Positions 17,567 through 28,230 of a stretch of DNA of 64,000 nucleotides are shown here, one piece after another (within the stretch, counting starts at the first letter, position 1; the number at the start of each line of letters is the position of its first letter). Source of the DNA: Acetobacter lambici. GTDB taxonomy: Bacteria > Pseudomonadota > Alphaproteobacteria > Acetobacterales > Acetobacteraceae. The stretch lies in NCBI RefSeq assembly GCF_011516885.1, contig NZ_WOTD01000011.1, positions 1 through 64,000 of the forward strand, read 5' to 3'. Under the pieces are notes generated by a model, which searched no databases, was not told where the DNA came from, and saw only the letters and a list, made by a program, of their open reading frames with translations. The position numbers were made by a program, and so were the translations under genes.

Positions 17567-19411
17567 ATGGAACATACCGCGCATTTTTCCCGTTCGCTGT
17601 CACTTCCGCTCATGGCGGCGGAAGCCGGACCTGCCTCTGCCTCCGATCAGGGTGCTTCCACCCTGCCACGCTGGGACCTGTCGGCCCTGTACGCGGGCAT
17701 GGATGACCCAGCGCTACAGGCCGATCTGTCTGCTGCCGCTGCTGCGGCCAAAAGCTTTGCCAGACTGTACCAAGGCCGCCTGAGCAGCCTGAGCGGTGGG
17801 CAACTGGCGCAGGCCATGAGCGAGTTTGAAGAGATAGAGGAAAAACTGGGCCGGGCGGGCTCATATGCCTCGTTGCTGTTTGCCGCGGATTCGTCCGATG
17901 CGTCCATCAGCCGTTTCAGCCAGTCCATTAACGAGCGCCTGACCGATATTTCCGCCGACCTCCTGTTCTTCGGGCTGGAGTTGAACCGGCTGGACGAGGC
18001 CGACCTACAGACCAAAATGGAAGATCCCGCTCTTGCCCGCTGGCAGCCTTACCTGCGCGACGTGCGCATGTACCGCCCGCACCAGCTTGGTGATGACGTG
18101 GAAAAAGTGCTGCTGGAAAAATCCGTCACGGGTGCTCAGGCTTGGTGCCGTTTGTTTGATGAGACCATAGCCGCCCTGCGCGTGACGGTCGATGGACAGA
18201 CCATGCCGGTAGGCGATGCGCTCAACCGCCTGTCCGATACCGACCGTGCGGTGCGTGAGCGCGCGGGCAAGGCCGTGGGTGCTGTGTTTGAGGGCAATGT
18301 CCGCCTGTTCGCGCTCATTACCAACACGTTGGCCAAGGATAAATCCATATCCGACGGGTTGCGGCATTTTGCCCGCCCCACCTCCTCGCGCAATCTGTCC
18401 AATATGGTGGAAGATGGTGTGGTGGATGCGCTGGTTTCTGCCGTACGCACGGACTACCCCCGCCTGTCCCACCGCTATTACAGCCTCAAGGCCAAATGGA
18501 TGGGGCTGGACAAGCTGGAGCACTGGGACCGCAACGCGCCCCTGCCCGGTTGCGAGGACCGCCAGATTCCGTGGGACGAGGCCAAGACCATTGTGCAAAA
18601 GGCGTATGACGGGTTTGACCCGCGCATGGGCAAGGTCATCAACACCTTTCTGACCAACCCGTGGATTGATGTGCCCCCCGCCCCCGGTAAGTCCCCCGGT
18701 GCGTTTGCCCACCCCACGGTGCCTTCGGCCCACCCGTATATCCTGCTCAACTACCATGGCCGCATCCGTGATGTGATGACGTTGGCGCATGAGCTTGGGC
18801 ATGGTGTGCATCAGGTTCTGGCGGCCAGGCAGGGTTACCTGATGTCGGATACCCCGCTTACGCTGGCCGAGACCGCCAGTGTGTTCGGGGAGATGCTGAC
18901 CTTCCAGTCCCTGCTGGACGGGGAAAAAGACCCAACCCGCCGCCGCCTGCTGCTGGCTGGCAAGGTGGAGGACATGCTCAACACCGTGGTGCGCCAGATT
19001 GCGTTCTACGAGTTTGAAACCCGTGTGCATGACGAGCGCAAAAAAGGCGAACTGCTGCCCGAACGGATTGGAGAAATCTGGCGTTCGGTCCAGACGGAGA
19101 GCCTTGGCCCGGCCTTTAACTTTACCTCTGATTACGATGTGTTCTGGGCCTATATTCCGCACTTCATCCATTCCCCCTTCTATGTGTACGCCTACGCGTT
19201 TGGGGATTGTCTGGTGAACGCGCTGTACAAGGTGTTCAGCGAAGGCGCTCCGGGCTTTCAGGATAAATATATCGGCATGCTGGAAGCGGGTGGCACACTG
19301 CGCCACAAGGAACTGCTGGCCCCCTTCGGGCTGGATGCCTCGGACCCGGGTTTCTGGCGCAAGGGGCTGGATGTGATTTCCGGCTTTATTGACCAGTTGG
19401 AGCAAGACTGA
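17567..19411 (+). CDS. M3-family oligoendopeptidase (PepF-like)
   Basis: This 614-residue zinc metallopeptidase carries HELGHGVHQV (the HExxH zinc site) with the downstream Glu in LAETASVFGEM. The N-terminal part (PRWDLSALYAGMDDP) and the arrangement of the C-terminal lobe match oligoendopeptidase F of family M3, which degrades short peptides in the cytoplasm. No convincing signal peptide is visible, although the first 30 residues are Ala/Ser-rich and a start slightly downstream is possible. The ABC1-kinase gene follows two bases after the stop, so they are probably co-transcribed, though no functional link is evident. Confidence 0.93.
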   Translation: MEHTAHFSRSLSLPLMAAEAGPASASDQGASTLPRWDLSALYAGMDDPALQADLSAAAAAAKSFARLYQGRLSSLSGGQLAQAMSEFEEIEEKLGRAGSYASLLFAADSSDASISRFSQSINERLTDISADLLFFGLELNRLDEADLQTKMEDPALARWQPYLRDVRMYRPHQLGDDVEKVLLEKSVTGAQAWCRLFDETIAALRVTVDGQTMPVGDALNRLSDTDRAVRERAGKAVGAVFEGNVRLFALITNTLAKDKSISDGLRHFARPTSSRNLSNMVEDGVVDALVSAVRTDYPRLSHRYYSLKAKWMGLDKLEHWDRNAPLPGCEDRQIPWDEAKTIVQKAYDGFDPRMGKVINTFLTNPWIDVPPAPGKSPGAFAHPTVPSAHPYILLNYHGRIRDVMTLAHELGHGVHQVLAARQGYLMSDTPLTLAETASVFGEMLTFQSLLDGEKDPTRRRLLLAGKVEDMLNTVVRQIAFYEFETRVHDERKKGELLPERIGEIWRSVQTESLGPAFNFTSDYDVFWAYIPHFIHSPFYVYAYAFGDCLVNALYKVFSEGAPGFQDKYIGMLEAGGTLRHKELLAPFGLDASDPGFWRKGLDVISGFIDQLEQD

Positions 19412-19413
19412 GC

Positions 19414-20778
19414 ATGGCGCGCGATCTTGATAACTCCGGCATGTTCGGCGAACTGCGGCGCATGGTGCAGACCACCGGCACGGTGGGGGGCATTGCCGCA
19501 CGCATGGCCGGGCACAAAATGGGCCTGCGCTCGGGTGGGGTGACCCACGCGGAGGACCTTAAATCCGTGCTGGGCGGGCTAAAAGGCCCGTTGATGAAGG
19601 CCGCCCAACTGCTGGCCACCATACCGGGTGCCCTGCCCGAGGAATATGCGGAGGAACTGGCCCAACTCCAGTCCAACGCGCCCCCCATGGGCTGGAACTT
19701 TGTACGCCGCCGCATGACGGCCGAACTGGGTGCCGGGTGGGAGAAGAACTTCCGCGCCTTTGGCAAGGAGGCCGCGGCTGCGGCAAGCCTTGGGCAGGTG
19801 CATCAGGCCATTCTGGCCGATGGTCGCCGGGTTGCCTGCAAGCTGCAATACCCGGACATGAATACGGCGGTGGAGGCGGACCTCAAGCAGTTCCGCATGG
19901 CCATAGGTGTTTACCACAAGCTCGATAATGCCATCCGTCAGGATGATGTGGTGGAGGAACTGGCCGAACGCCTGCGCGAGGAACTGGATTACCGGCGCGA
20001 GGCCGCCAATATGCGCCTCTACCATGCCATTCTGCGCGCCTGCCCGGACGTGACCGTGCCGCTACCGGTGGACGCGCTGAGCACGCGCCGCCTGCTGACC
20101 ATGGAATGGGTGGCGGGCCAGAACCTGAACGCCGCCATTAAGGCTGGTCTTTCGGATGAGCAGAAAAAGAAAATCGCCCGCGCCCTGTTCCGGGGCTGGT
20201 ACGTGCCGCTCTACCAGTATGGCGTGGTGCATGGCGACCCGCATATGGGCAACTTTACCGTGCGCGAAGATGGCGGGCTAAACCTGCTGGACTTTGGCGC
20301 GATTCGGATTTTTCGGCCCTCATTCATCAAGGGCAATATTGACCTGTACAACGCCTTGCGCACCAAGGACGAAGACCTTGCCGCCCATGCGTACGAGGCA
20401 TGGGGGTTCCGTGACCTGTCGCGCGAGAAGGTGCGGGTGCTTAATGAATGGGCCAGCCTGCTGTACGCACCGCTCATGGATGACCGCGAGCGCTATATTC
20501 AGGACGAGAACAACCCCGAACATGGGCGTGAGGTGCTGAGCCGCGTGCATGAAGGGCTGCAAAAAACAGGTGGTGTGCGCCTGCCGCGCGAATTTGTGCT
20601 GGTGGACCGCTCGGCCATTGGGCTTGGGTCGGTCTTCATGCGGCTCAAGGTTAAAATGAACTGGAGCGAACTGTTCCACGAAATTGTGGAAGGGTTTGAT
20701 GAGCAGGCTCTGACCGACCGGCAGAACGCGGCCATACAAGAGGCCCGCTTTCCACCAGATGCACCCCCCGCGACCTGA
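19414..20778 (+). CDS. ABC1/AarF (UbiB-type) atypical kinase
   Basis: This 454-residue protein has the ABC1 family hallmarks: a KxGQ-like motif (GPLMKAAQLLATIPGALPEE), the Ala-rich nucleotide loop AAAAASLGQVHQA, VACKLQYP with the ATP-binding Lys, GVVHGDPHMGNF in the catalytic loop and NLLDFGA replacing the DFG motif. Bacterial members such as UbiB are needed for ubiquinone biosynthesis, and UbiB is membrane-anchored; this copy shows no clear C-terminal membrane helices, so it may be a paralogue of unassigned function. It begins two bases after the M3 peptidase gene. The Lys-x-Gly-Gln motif differs from the canonical form (KAAQ here). Confidence 0.88.
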   Translation: MARDLDNSGMFGELRRMVQTTGTVGGIAARMAGHKMGLRSGGVTHAEDLKSVLGGLKGPLMKAAQLLATIPGALPEEYAEELAQLQSNAPPMGWNFVRRRMTAELGAGWEKNFRAFGKEAAAAASLGQVHQAILADGRRVACKLQYPDMNTAVEADLKQFRMAIGVYHKLDNAIRQDDVVEELAERLREELDYRREAANMRLYHAILRACPDVTVPLPVDALSTRRLLTMEWVAGQNLNAAIKAGLSDEQKKKIARALFRGWYVPLYQYGVVHGDPHMGNFTVREDGGLNLLDFGAIRIFRPSFIKGNIDLYNALRTKDEDLAAHAYEAWGFRDLSREKVRVLNEWASLLYAPLMDDRERYIQDENNPEHGREVLSRVHEGLQKTGGVRLPREFVLVDRSAIGLGSVFMRLKVKMNWSELFHEIVEGFDEQALTDRQNAAIQEARFPPDAPPAT

Positions 20779-20852
20779 GGAAGCCGCGCGGAGCAGGGCT
20801 TTAAAGTGCTGATTGAGCGTTAAGGGGCAGGTCCGGGCCTGCCCCGTGGGCC

Positions 20853-21458
20853 TTAGTAAGCCTGATAGGTCGCCCGTTTAAGGTGTGTCTGATTGTATTC
20901 CAACTGGCTCCGGCTGAGCTGGAAGCCCACCTCAAACCTGTAGTCGGAATCGACATTGCGGGGAGGGATCGGCAGGTCGATCGTAATCAGCTTGGTGGTC
21001 GTATCAAACGTTGCCAGATTGGCCGGGAACGTAATTGTGTGGCGGAAGATGTGTTTGTTCACAATCCGGTCGCCATGCAGCACGGCAATAAACCACGGCA
21101 TGCTCAGTGCCTCGGTGGTGGAGGCAGGGCCACGTTCTACCGTAATGTGAAGTACGACTCGGGTTTTCAGGTCCTTGGGGCCACCGGCCAAGCAGTCGCC
21201 CTCCAGCTTGACAATGCTGGCCCGCGCCACCAGATCACGATAATCGGTGCTTTTACCCTTATACAGGTAATAATCCGCCGCTTCGGATGGAATATGCGTA
21301 ATAGGGCAGGCTGGCGCAAACTCCATCGAGGCACTTTCTCCGCCCCCGCAGTCTGTCAGAGCCGTTAACAGGCCCACGGCCAGTGCGCCAGAAGCGGTTA
21401 CGCGGGGGAGCAGGCTGCGCAGGCGGGTAAGATCATAAGGCATGGAGTGATCCGGCAT
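20853..21458 (-). CDS. Hypothetical exported protein, possible lipoprotein
   Basis: I do not recognise this protein of about 201 residues. The N-terminus has basic residues, a hydrophobic core (GALAVGLLTAL) and then TDCGGGES. If it is lipidated, the Cys would be the anchor, but Asp directly before Cys is not the usual lipobox residue. The mature part contains a VARASIVKLEGDC segment, basic and polar patches, and several Tyr near the C-terminus. It is read opposite to the ABC1 kinase gene and convergent with it. No Shine-Dalgarno sequence decides the start; ATG 21443 is an alternative. Function unknown. Confidence 0.7.
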   Translation of the reverse strand: MPDHSMPYDLTRLRSLLPRVTASGALAVGLLTALTDCGGGESASMEFAPACPITHIPSEAADYYLYKGKSTDYRDLVARASIVKLEGDCLAGGPKDLKTRVVLHITVERGPASTTEALSMPWFIAVLHGDRIVNKHIFRHTITFPANLATFDTTTKLITIDLPIPPRNVDSDYRFEVGFQLSRSQLEYNQTHLKRATYQAY

Positions 21459-21683
21459 TATAGGGGGTGGAGGAACAAAAACGGGTGACGCACCAACCCG
21501 CCACGCTCTTTGGGGCGTGTGTTTCACGTCTTGAATGCTGCAAAACGGGTTGCATCACATGCGTCCTTTGCGTAGGCCACAACTGCCACGGCCTTTACCG
21601 GGTTTCGGGCATAGCCTGTTTTCAATATGCTTCTTCATAGCCAGTTTTCTTCTATACAGCCCGCTGCAACTTTGGGGAACACC

Positions 21684-22685
21684 ATGCCCGATCAAACTGA
21701 CACCCTTACGACCTCCCAGAACACGGATGCGCAGCATGGCCGCTCACTCAAGGTCCTTCTGGCTGGCCCTCGTGGCTTTTGTGCCGGGGTGGACCGCGCC
21801 ATTCGCGTGGTGGAGGAAGCCATCCGCCGTTACGGCGCGCCGGTTTATGTCCGCCACGAAATTGTTCATAACCGCACCGTTGTAGAGGAACTGGAAGCAC
21901 AGGGAGCCATCTTTGTGGAGGAACTGGACGAAGTTCCCGCAGATGGCCATGTTGTTTTTTCCGCTCATGGCGTGCCCAAAACCGTGCCTGCCGAAGCCGA
22001 GCGCCGCAACCTGCTTTATCTGGATGCAACCTGCCCGCTGGTCTCCAAGGTCCACCGCGAGGCCGAGCGCCATTATGCCGCAGGTGGCCCGGAAAGCCGC
22101 CACATCCTGATGATCGGCCACGCCGGTCACCCCGAGGTTGTTGGCACAATGGGCCAGCTCCCCGCAGGGGCTGTAACCCTGATTAACGACGCGGATGAAG
22201 CCCGCAGCGTACAGCCTGCCGACCCGTCCATGCTGGCGTTTATTACCCAGACCACCCTTTCGGTCGATGATACGGCGGAAATTGTGGACATCCTGCGCGA
22301 GCGCTTCCCCCTGATCGAAGGGCCAAAGCGCGAGGATATCTGCTACGCCACCACTAACCGGCAGGAAGCGGTCAAGACCATCGCTCCCGAGTGTGATCTG
22401 GTGATTGTTATTGGCTCGCCCAACTCCTCCAACTCCCAGCGGCTGCGTGAAGTGGCGGAGCGTTCGGGTGCTGCGCGTGCTTTGCTGGTGCCCCGCCTGG
22501 ATGCGCTGGACTGGTCCGTGCTGGATGGTGTGAACACGCTGGGCATTACGGCAGGTGCCTCCGCACCAGAAGCACTGGTGCAGGAAATGGTGGCCGAAAT
22601 GGCCAAGCGTTACACCCTGTGCATTGAAGAGCGGATCGTGAAGGAAGAAAACGTAACGTTCCGTCTTCCCGCACCTTTGGGCTAA
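21684..22685 (+). CDS. ispH: 4-hydroxy-3-methylbut-2-enyl diphosphate reductase
   Basis: This 333-residue enzyme completes the MEP pathway, converting HMBPP to IPP and DMAPP with a 4Fe-4S cluster. Cluster cysteines are visible in [12 protein letters not shown], in [18 protein letters not shown] and in [26 protein letters not shown] and IGSPNS-type substrate motifs follow, and TAGASAPE near the C-terminus. I start at ATG 21684, preceded by GGGGAA, rather than at the track's upstream codon. thrB follows nine bases after the stop and rnhA then overlaps thrB, forming a three-gene operon. Confidence 0.97.
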   Translation: MPDQTDTLTTSQNTDAQHGRSLKVLLAGPRGFCAGVDRAIRVVEEAIRRYGAPVYVRHEIVHNRTVVEELEAQGAIFVEELDEVPADGHVVFSAHGVPKTVPAEAERRNLLYLDATCPLVSKVHREAERHYAAGGPESRHILMIGHAGHPEVVGTMGQLPAGAVTLINDADEARSVQPADPSMLAFITQTTLSVDDTAEIVDILRERFPLIEGPKREDICYATTNRQEAVKTIAPECDLVIVIGSPNSSNSQRLREVAERSGAARALLVPRLDALDWSVLDGVNTLGITAGASAPEALVQEMVAEMAKRYTLCIEERIVKEENVTFRLPAPLG

Positions 22686-22694
22686 AGGTGGTTC

Positions 22695-23669
22695 ATGGCC
22701 GTTTATACGGACGTTAGCGACGAGGCGTTGCAGGATTTTCTGGCTGATTTTGCCATAGGGTCCCTTGTAGCGTTCCGTGGCATTGCCGAGGGGGTTGAAA
22801 ACACCAACTTCCAGCTTCGTACAACCGAGGGAGATTTTATTCTCACTCTGTACGAAAAGCGGGTGAACGCGCGCGAACTGCCCTGGTTCTTGGGCCTGAT
22901 GCAGCACCTTGCGCGTGAGGGCGTAACATGCCCGCAGCCCGTGGCTGACAGGCAGGGACTCACGCTTAAAACCCTAGCCGGTCGTCCTGCGGCCATTACC
23001 ACGTTTTTGCCCGGTGTATGGCCGCGCACCGTGCGGGGCGAGCATTGCCGCCCGCTTGGCCGCGCCTTGGCCCAACTGCACGCCGCAGGCCGCTCCTACG
23101 CGCCCGAGCGCCCCAATGCACTGGGGCCGGATGCATGGGCCCCCCTGCTGCAAAGCTGCGCGGGTGGGGCGGATACAATCCAGCGGGGTTTGCAGGCGGA
23201 ACTGGAGCAGGCTCTGGCCCGCATTGTGCCCGCATGGCCGGGCCAAGGTGGTAATGCCACCCTGCCGCGTGGGCAGATCCATGCCGATCTGTTCCCCGAT
23301 AACGTGTTTTTTCTCAATCATTCCGTCTCGGGGCTGATCGACTTTTATTTTGCCTGCACGGACTATCTGGCCTTTGATGTGGCCATCTGCCTGAATGCCT
23401 GGTGCTTCCAGCCCGATGGTGCGTTCAATGTGACCTTCGCCCGCCAGATGCTGCTGGGGTATGAGGAGGTGCGTGTGCTTGATGACGCCGAGCGCCGCGC
23501 CATGCCCGTTCTGGCGCAGGGGGCGGCCATGCGCTTTTTGCTGACCCGGTTATATGACTGGATCAACACGCCGGCCGATGCGCTGGTCACCCCCAAAAAC
23601 CCGCTGGATTACCTCAAACGGTTGCGGTTCCATCTGGCAACGCAAAGTGTGGGTGGTTATGGACTCTGA
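22695..23669 (+). CDS. thrB: Homoserine kinase, type II (ThrB)
   Basis: This 324-residue protein is a homoserine kinase of the phosphotransferase (APH-like) fold, not the GHMP kinase form. It has [11 protein letters not shown] at the nucleotide-binding loop, [20 protein letters not shown] (catalytic loop with His-x-Asp) and [17 protein letters not shown] (metal-binding Asp). It phosphorylates L-homoserine in threonine biosynthesis. The SD is AAAGGTGG. It lies between ispH and rnhA in a compact operon. Confidence 0.95.
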   Translation: MAVYTDVSDEALQDFLADFAIGSLVAFRGIAEGVENTNFQLRTTEGDFILTLYEKRVNARELPWFLGLMQHLAREGVTCPQPVADRQGLTLKTLAGRPAAITTFLPGVWPRTVRGEHCRPLGRALAQLHAAGRSYAPERPNALGPDAWAPLLQSCAGGADTIQRGLQAELEQALARIVPAWPGQGGNATLPRGQIHADLFPDNVFFLNHSVSGLIDFYFACTDYLAFDVAICLNAWCFQPDGAFNVTFARQMLLGYEEVRVLDDAERRAMPVLAQGAAMRFLLTRLYDWINTPADALVTPKNPLDYLKRLRFHLATQSVGGYGL

Positions 23670-24147
23670 CAACTCTTCCCCCAGCCCCGAAAACCGGATG
23701 CAGGTTGAAATCTGGACCGATGGCGGGTGCAGGCCCAACCCCGGCCCCGGTGGCTGGGGCGTGCTGCTGCGTTGCAAGGGCGTTGAGCGTGAGCTTTCCG
23801 GCGGGGAGCTGGCGACTACCAACAACCGCATGGAACTGACTGCCGCTGCCGAGGCGCTGGAAGCGCTGAAAAAACCCTGCACGGTCAATCTGCACACCGA
23901 TAGCGAATATGTGCGTAATGGCATTACGCGCTGGCATACGGGCTGGGTGCGCCGCAACTGGCGTAACGCGGCAGGGGACCCGGTCGCCAATATGGACCTG
24001 TGGCGGCGGTTGCTGGATGCAGCCAAACCGCATGATGTCTCATGGCACTGGGTTAAGGGCCACTCTGGCGTGCCGGAGAACGAACAGGTGGACCAACTGG
24101 CCACACAGGCCCGCATACGCATGGAGGAGCAAAAAGCAGGCGCGTAA
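23659..24147 (+). CDS. rnhA: Ribonuclease HI
   Basis: This 162-residue protein has all four catalytic acids of RNase HI: Asp in [18 protein letters not shown], Glu in [14 protein letters not shown], Asp in [14 protein letters not shown] and Asp in [12 protein letters not shown], plus the HWVKGHSG His motif. It cuts the RNA strand of RNA-DNA hybrids. The start ATG 23659 overlaps the 3' end of thrB by 11 bases, indicating coupling; an internal ATG near MQVEIW is possible. Confidence 0.97.
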   Translation: MDSDNSSPSPENRMQVEIWTDGGCRPNPGPGGWGVLLRCKGVERELSGGELATTNNRMELTAAAEALEALKKPCTVNLHTDSEYVRNGITRWHTGWVRRNWRNAAGDPVANMDLWRRLLDAAKPHDVSWHWVKGHSGVPENEQVDQLATQARIRMEEQKAGA

Positions 24148-24248
24148 CCCGCCAGCTTTTTGCCATGCCTCCAAAAACCAGAAGACCGCCTTTGTGGCAG
24201 GCTGCCTGCTCGGTAGGTGCCGGTGCTGCCCGAAGGGTAAAGCCCCTT

Positions 24249-25151
<903 letters not shown>

Positions 25152-25227
25152 TGCGGTGCAGACTAGCCCAGAAGGTGGGAGGGATAAAACGGGATATTCT
25201 GGCAAGGCGCGGCAAAAAGGCACGCCG

Positions 25228-26040
25228 TCATGCGGAAAACTGTTCTTCGGCAATCCGTTCGGAGAGTGTCTGCCCCGGATCGAACAGCAAGGTTACGGTC
25301 AGGTTACGGTCTTCGCGCACCTGAACGGAGATCACGTCACGCACTTCCACCGAATCGGCTACGGCGGCCACAGGCCGTTTTTCGGATTCCATGACCGTAA
25401 AGCCAACATGGGCGGCAGAGGGCAGCAATGCGCCACGCCAGCGGCGGGGGCGGAAGGCGCATATGGGCGTAAGCGGCAGCAGATTGCCCGAGAGCGGCAC
25501 AATCGGCCCGTGGGCCGAAAGGTTGTAGGCGGTGGAGCCAGCAGGCGTTGCCAGCAACGCGCCATCGCAGATCAGTTCGGGCACGCGCACAAGCCCGTCC
25601 ACATCTATGCGGAGCTTGGCGGCCTGCCGGGTCTGGCGGAACAGGTACACGTCGTTCAGGGCAAGGGCTTCGTGCGTTTCGTTGTCACGCGTGGTGGCCG
25701 TCATGCGGAGTGGGTGCAAGGTGGCGGCCTGTGCGTGGAACAGCCTGTGGGGCAGGTCTTCCTCGTCCATCGGGTTCATCAGAAAACCAACGGAGCCGCA
25801 GTTCATGCCGTAAACGGGGGCGGTTAGCTGGGTTTCCAGCACCACGCGCAGGGTTTCGAGCATAAAGCCATCCCCGCCAAGGCAGACAATAATCTCCGCA
25901 TCCCCCGGATGGCAGTTGCCATAATGGGCGACCAGCCGGTCCAGTTCCGTCCGTGCCTCGTGCGTAGGGGCGGCCATAAAGGCCAGTCTGCGTGGCGTCT
26001 GGGCAAAAAGGGGCTGCGTGGAGGTGGATGCGGCACTCAT
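25228..26040 (-). CDS. nadK: NAD kinase
   Basis: This 270-residue enzyme phosphorylates NAD to NADP. It carries the defining GGDG motif (IIVCLGGDGFMLETLR), the MNCGSVGFLMN segment (NxGxxGFL) and ICDGALLATPAGSTAYNLSAHGPIV, with the substrate-binding residues of the fold. It follows the glycosyltransferase gene on the same strand with a gap of about 36 bases and lies upstream of the OmpA-like gene. Confidence 0.96.
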   Translation of the reverse strand: MSAASTSTQPLFAQTPRRLAFMAAPTHEARTELDRLVAHYGNCHPGDAEIIVCLGGDGFMLETLRVVLETQLTAPVYGMNCGSVGFLMNPMDEEDLPHRLFHAQAATLHPLRMTATTRDNETHEALALNDVYLFRQTRQAAKLRIDVDGLVRVPELICDGALLATPAGSTAYNLSAHGPIVPLSGNLLPLTPICAFRPRRWRGALLPSAAHVGFTVMESEKRPVAAVADSVEVRDVISVQVREDRNLTVTLLFDPGQTLSERIAEEQFSA

Positions 26041-26076
26041 GCTCTGCCCTGTGGGTGGAGGAAGGAAGAGTGTGTC

Positions 26077-27306
26077 TTACCCCGCAAGGCCGTGGTCCTG
26101 AAAGGGGGCGGGCGCATTTTTGGCATGGAGGAAGGTAGGGGCCATCTGCGTGCCCAGAACCTCGTCATACACTCCCAGTGTTGCGTGCTGCATGGCCTGT
26201 GTTGTGTAGTGCGCCAGCACGGCCTGCCGGGCGTTTGCGCCCATGTCGGTCAGTGTTGTGGCGGGGGCTCTGAGCACTGCGAACATGGCGTCCGCCAGAT
26301 CCGCCGCATTGTTGGGGGGGACGGACAGGCCGGTCACGCCGTTGTCCACAGTCTCCACCGCCGCACCGTGGTGGGAGACAATGACCGGGCGGCACATGGC
26401 CTGCGCCTCCACCACAACCCGGCCAAATGGTTCGGGGCGGAGGGAGGGTACAAGCACCATGGTAGCCAGCGCCATGGCGGCGGGCATGTCGTCACAATGT
26501 CCGGCAAAGCGGATTCTGTCGTCCAGTCCAAGGCTGTGGGCCAGTTGGGTCAGTTCGCGCACGTAGCGCCCGTCCGCCTTGTCGGAGCCTGCGAACACGC
26601 AGTGCCAGGGCTGGTCGGGTAGCCCTGCCTCCAGTTGCGCGAGTGCCTGCAACACAAGGGCCTGCCCCTTCCATGCCGTCAGCCTGCCGGGCATGAGAAT
26701 AATGGCCGAGCCTGCGGGAATGTTCCATTGTTCGGCAAGCTGGTGCATGCGCTGCCCGCTGACCGCATGGGGGCTGAACTGCCCGATGTCCGCCCCGCGC
26801 GGAATAACCCGCAGGCGCGAGGGCGGGACGTTGTAATCCTTGTGGAGCATCCGCCCGATATGCGCGCTTATGGCAATAACCCGGTCCCCGCTGGCCAGAA
26901 CGGAGTTGTAGAGTTTTTTGCCCGGCACGGTGTTGGCATGCACACCATGCCATGTGGTTACAAACGCCGTGCGGGTGCGCCTGCACGCCATTCTGGCCGT
27001 CCACGCGGGAATGCGGGAGCGGGCATGCACCAGAGCAACATTGTGCTCACCCAGTATTCGGGCCAGCATGCGGGCATTACGCAACACATGTGCGGGATTG
27101 CGGCTGCCACATTCGGGGAGGGTAATATGTTCTGCACCCAGACTCCGCAGCATGGGCTCAAGCCGCCCCCCGCTGCTGGCGACAAGTGCTTTGCCACCCG
27201 CCTGGGTAATGGCCTGCGCCATTTCCAGCGTGCCCCGCTCCACCCCGCCCTGTTGCAGGGCGGGAAGGATTTGCAAAATAACCGGAGAGCTTAAAAAACT
27301 GGCCAT
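26077..27306 (-). CDS. Glycosyltransferase, GT4-like (GT-B fold)
   Basis: The protein of about 409 residues has the typical GT-B two-domain layout: an N-terminal ILPALQQGGVERGTLEMAQAI (acceptor side with the GG-x-E-R motif) and a C-terminal donor domain with VLVPSLRPEPFGRVVVEAQAM, the E-x7-E motif, plus GRLTAWKGQ (phosphate-binding). Such enzymes transfer sugars in lipopolysaccharide or exopolysaccharide assembly. I start at ATG 27306, preceded by AGGAGCAAC. It is divergent from the TPR-GT9 gene pair, and the three together suggest an envelope glycan role. Donor and acceptor cannot be named. Confidence 0.85.
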   Translation of the reverse strand: MASFLSSPVILQILPALQQGGVERGTLEMAQAITQAGGKALVASSGGRLEPMLRSLGAEHITLPECGSRNPAHVLRNARMLARILGEHNVALVHARSRIPAWTARMACRRTRTAFVTTWHGVHANTVPGKKLYNSVLASGDRVIAISAHIGRMLHKDYNVPPSRLRVIPRGADIGQFSPHAVSGQRMHQLAEQWNIPAGSAIILMPGRLTAWKGQALVLQALAQLEAGLPDQPWHCVFAGSDKADGRYVRELTQLAHSLGLDDRIRFAGHCDDMPAAMALATMVLVPSLRPEPFGRVVVEAQAMCRPVIVSHHGAAVETVDNGVTGLSVPPNNAADLADAMFAVLRAPATTLTDMGANARQAVLAHYTTQAMQHATLGVYDEVLGTQMAPTFLHAKNAPAPFQDHGLAG

Positions 27307-27405
27307 GTTGCTCCTATTATCATGCACAGGGGTAAAAGTGCCATATTCTGAACACGCTGGGTCCGCGCTTGACCGCTATGGGCCAGAGTTTGCTATGGAT
27401 GGTAT

Positions 27406-28230
27406 ATGAAAGCAGTCTTCTCTGCGCGTCGGTCCTTGCCTTGCATGCTGGCTGGCGCTGTTGTTCTGGCGGGAGCATCTTCCCTCGAAGATGTTGCGCA
27501 GGCCCGCACGCAACAGGCGTTGGGGGGTAAAAAACAGGTCTGGTCCGTAACCACCTGCATGGCCATGATAGGTGACGACCCCTACGGCGCGCGGGATTAC
27601 GCACTGGACTGGCAGCACCATGGCGGCGGGCGTGATGCCCGGCACTGCCACGCTCTGGCCCTGCTGGAAGCCGGGGATGAGGATGCCGCCGCGCGGGAAT
27701 TGGATGAACTGGCCCAGAACGCGCCAAAAGGGGATATTCCCCCGCCCGCCCTGCGCGCAACCATGGAGGAGGAAGCCGCCGAGGCGTGGCTTTCCGCCGG
27801 GGTGCCGGTCAAGGCGCAGGCCAGCGCGGATTATGGCCTGCTGGCCCAACCCGGTGATCAGGCTTTGCAGGTTGCCCGTGCCCGCAGCGTGCTGGCGCAG
27901 AACAGGGCTGATCTGGCGGAGCAGGAACTGACCACCCTGATCGCCCGCCAGCCCGACGCCATGCCCGAAGCCTACGTTCTGCTGGCCGAGGCCGAGCGCA
28001 AAATGGGGCGGCTCGACCTTGCCTTGCAGCATGTTGCCCACGCGCTGGTGGTCGCCCCAGACAGTGCCGCCGCCCTGCTTGAGCGCGGTATTATCCGTGA
28101 GCGCAAGGGCGATGCCGCCGGTGCCCAGCAGGACTGGCAGAAAGTGCTTGATCTGTCCCCAGACAGCCACGAGGCCGATCTGGCGCGGCAAGACCTTGCC
28201 GTTATGGCGGCAGACCCCGATTCTCCATGA
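27406..28230 (+). CDS. TPR-repeat protein with signal peptide
   Basis: The 274-residue protein has an N-terminal signal (MKAVFSARRSLPCMLAG... ending near AQA) and several degenerate tetratricopeptide helices, e.g. ARSVLAQNRADLAEQELTTL and AEAERKMGRLDLALQHVAHAL, AGAQQDWQKVLDLSPDSHEA. It is probably a periplasmic scaffold. Its stop overlaps the start of the GT9 gene (ATGA), implying coupling with a heptosyltransferase-like enzyme. It could stabilise an envelope-assembly complex, which is inference. Confidence 0.8.
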   Translation: MKAVFSARRSLPCMLAGAVVLAGASSLEDVAQARTQQALGGKKQVWSVTTCMAMIGDDPYGARDYALDWQHHGGGRDARHCHALALLEAGDEDAAARELDELAQNAPKGDIPPPALRATMEEEAAEAWLSAGVPVKAQASADYGLLAQPGDQALQVARARSVLAQNRADLAEQELTTLIARQPDAMPEAYVLLAEAERKMGRLDLALQHVAHALVVAPDSAAALLERGIIRERKGDAAGAQQDWQKVLDLSPDSHEADLARQDLAVMAADPDSP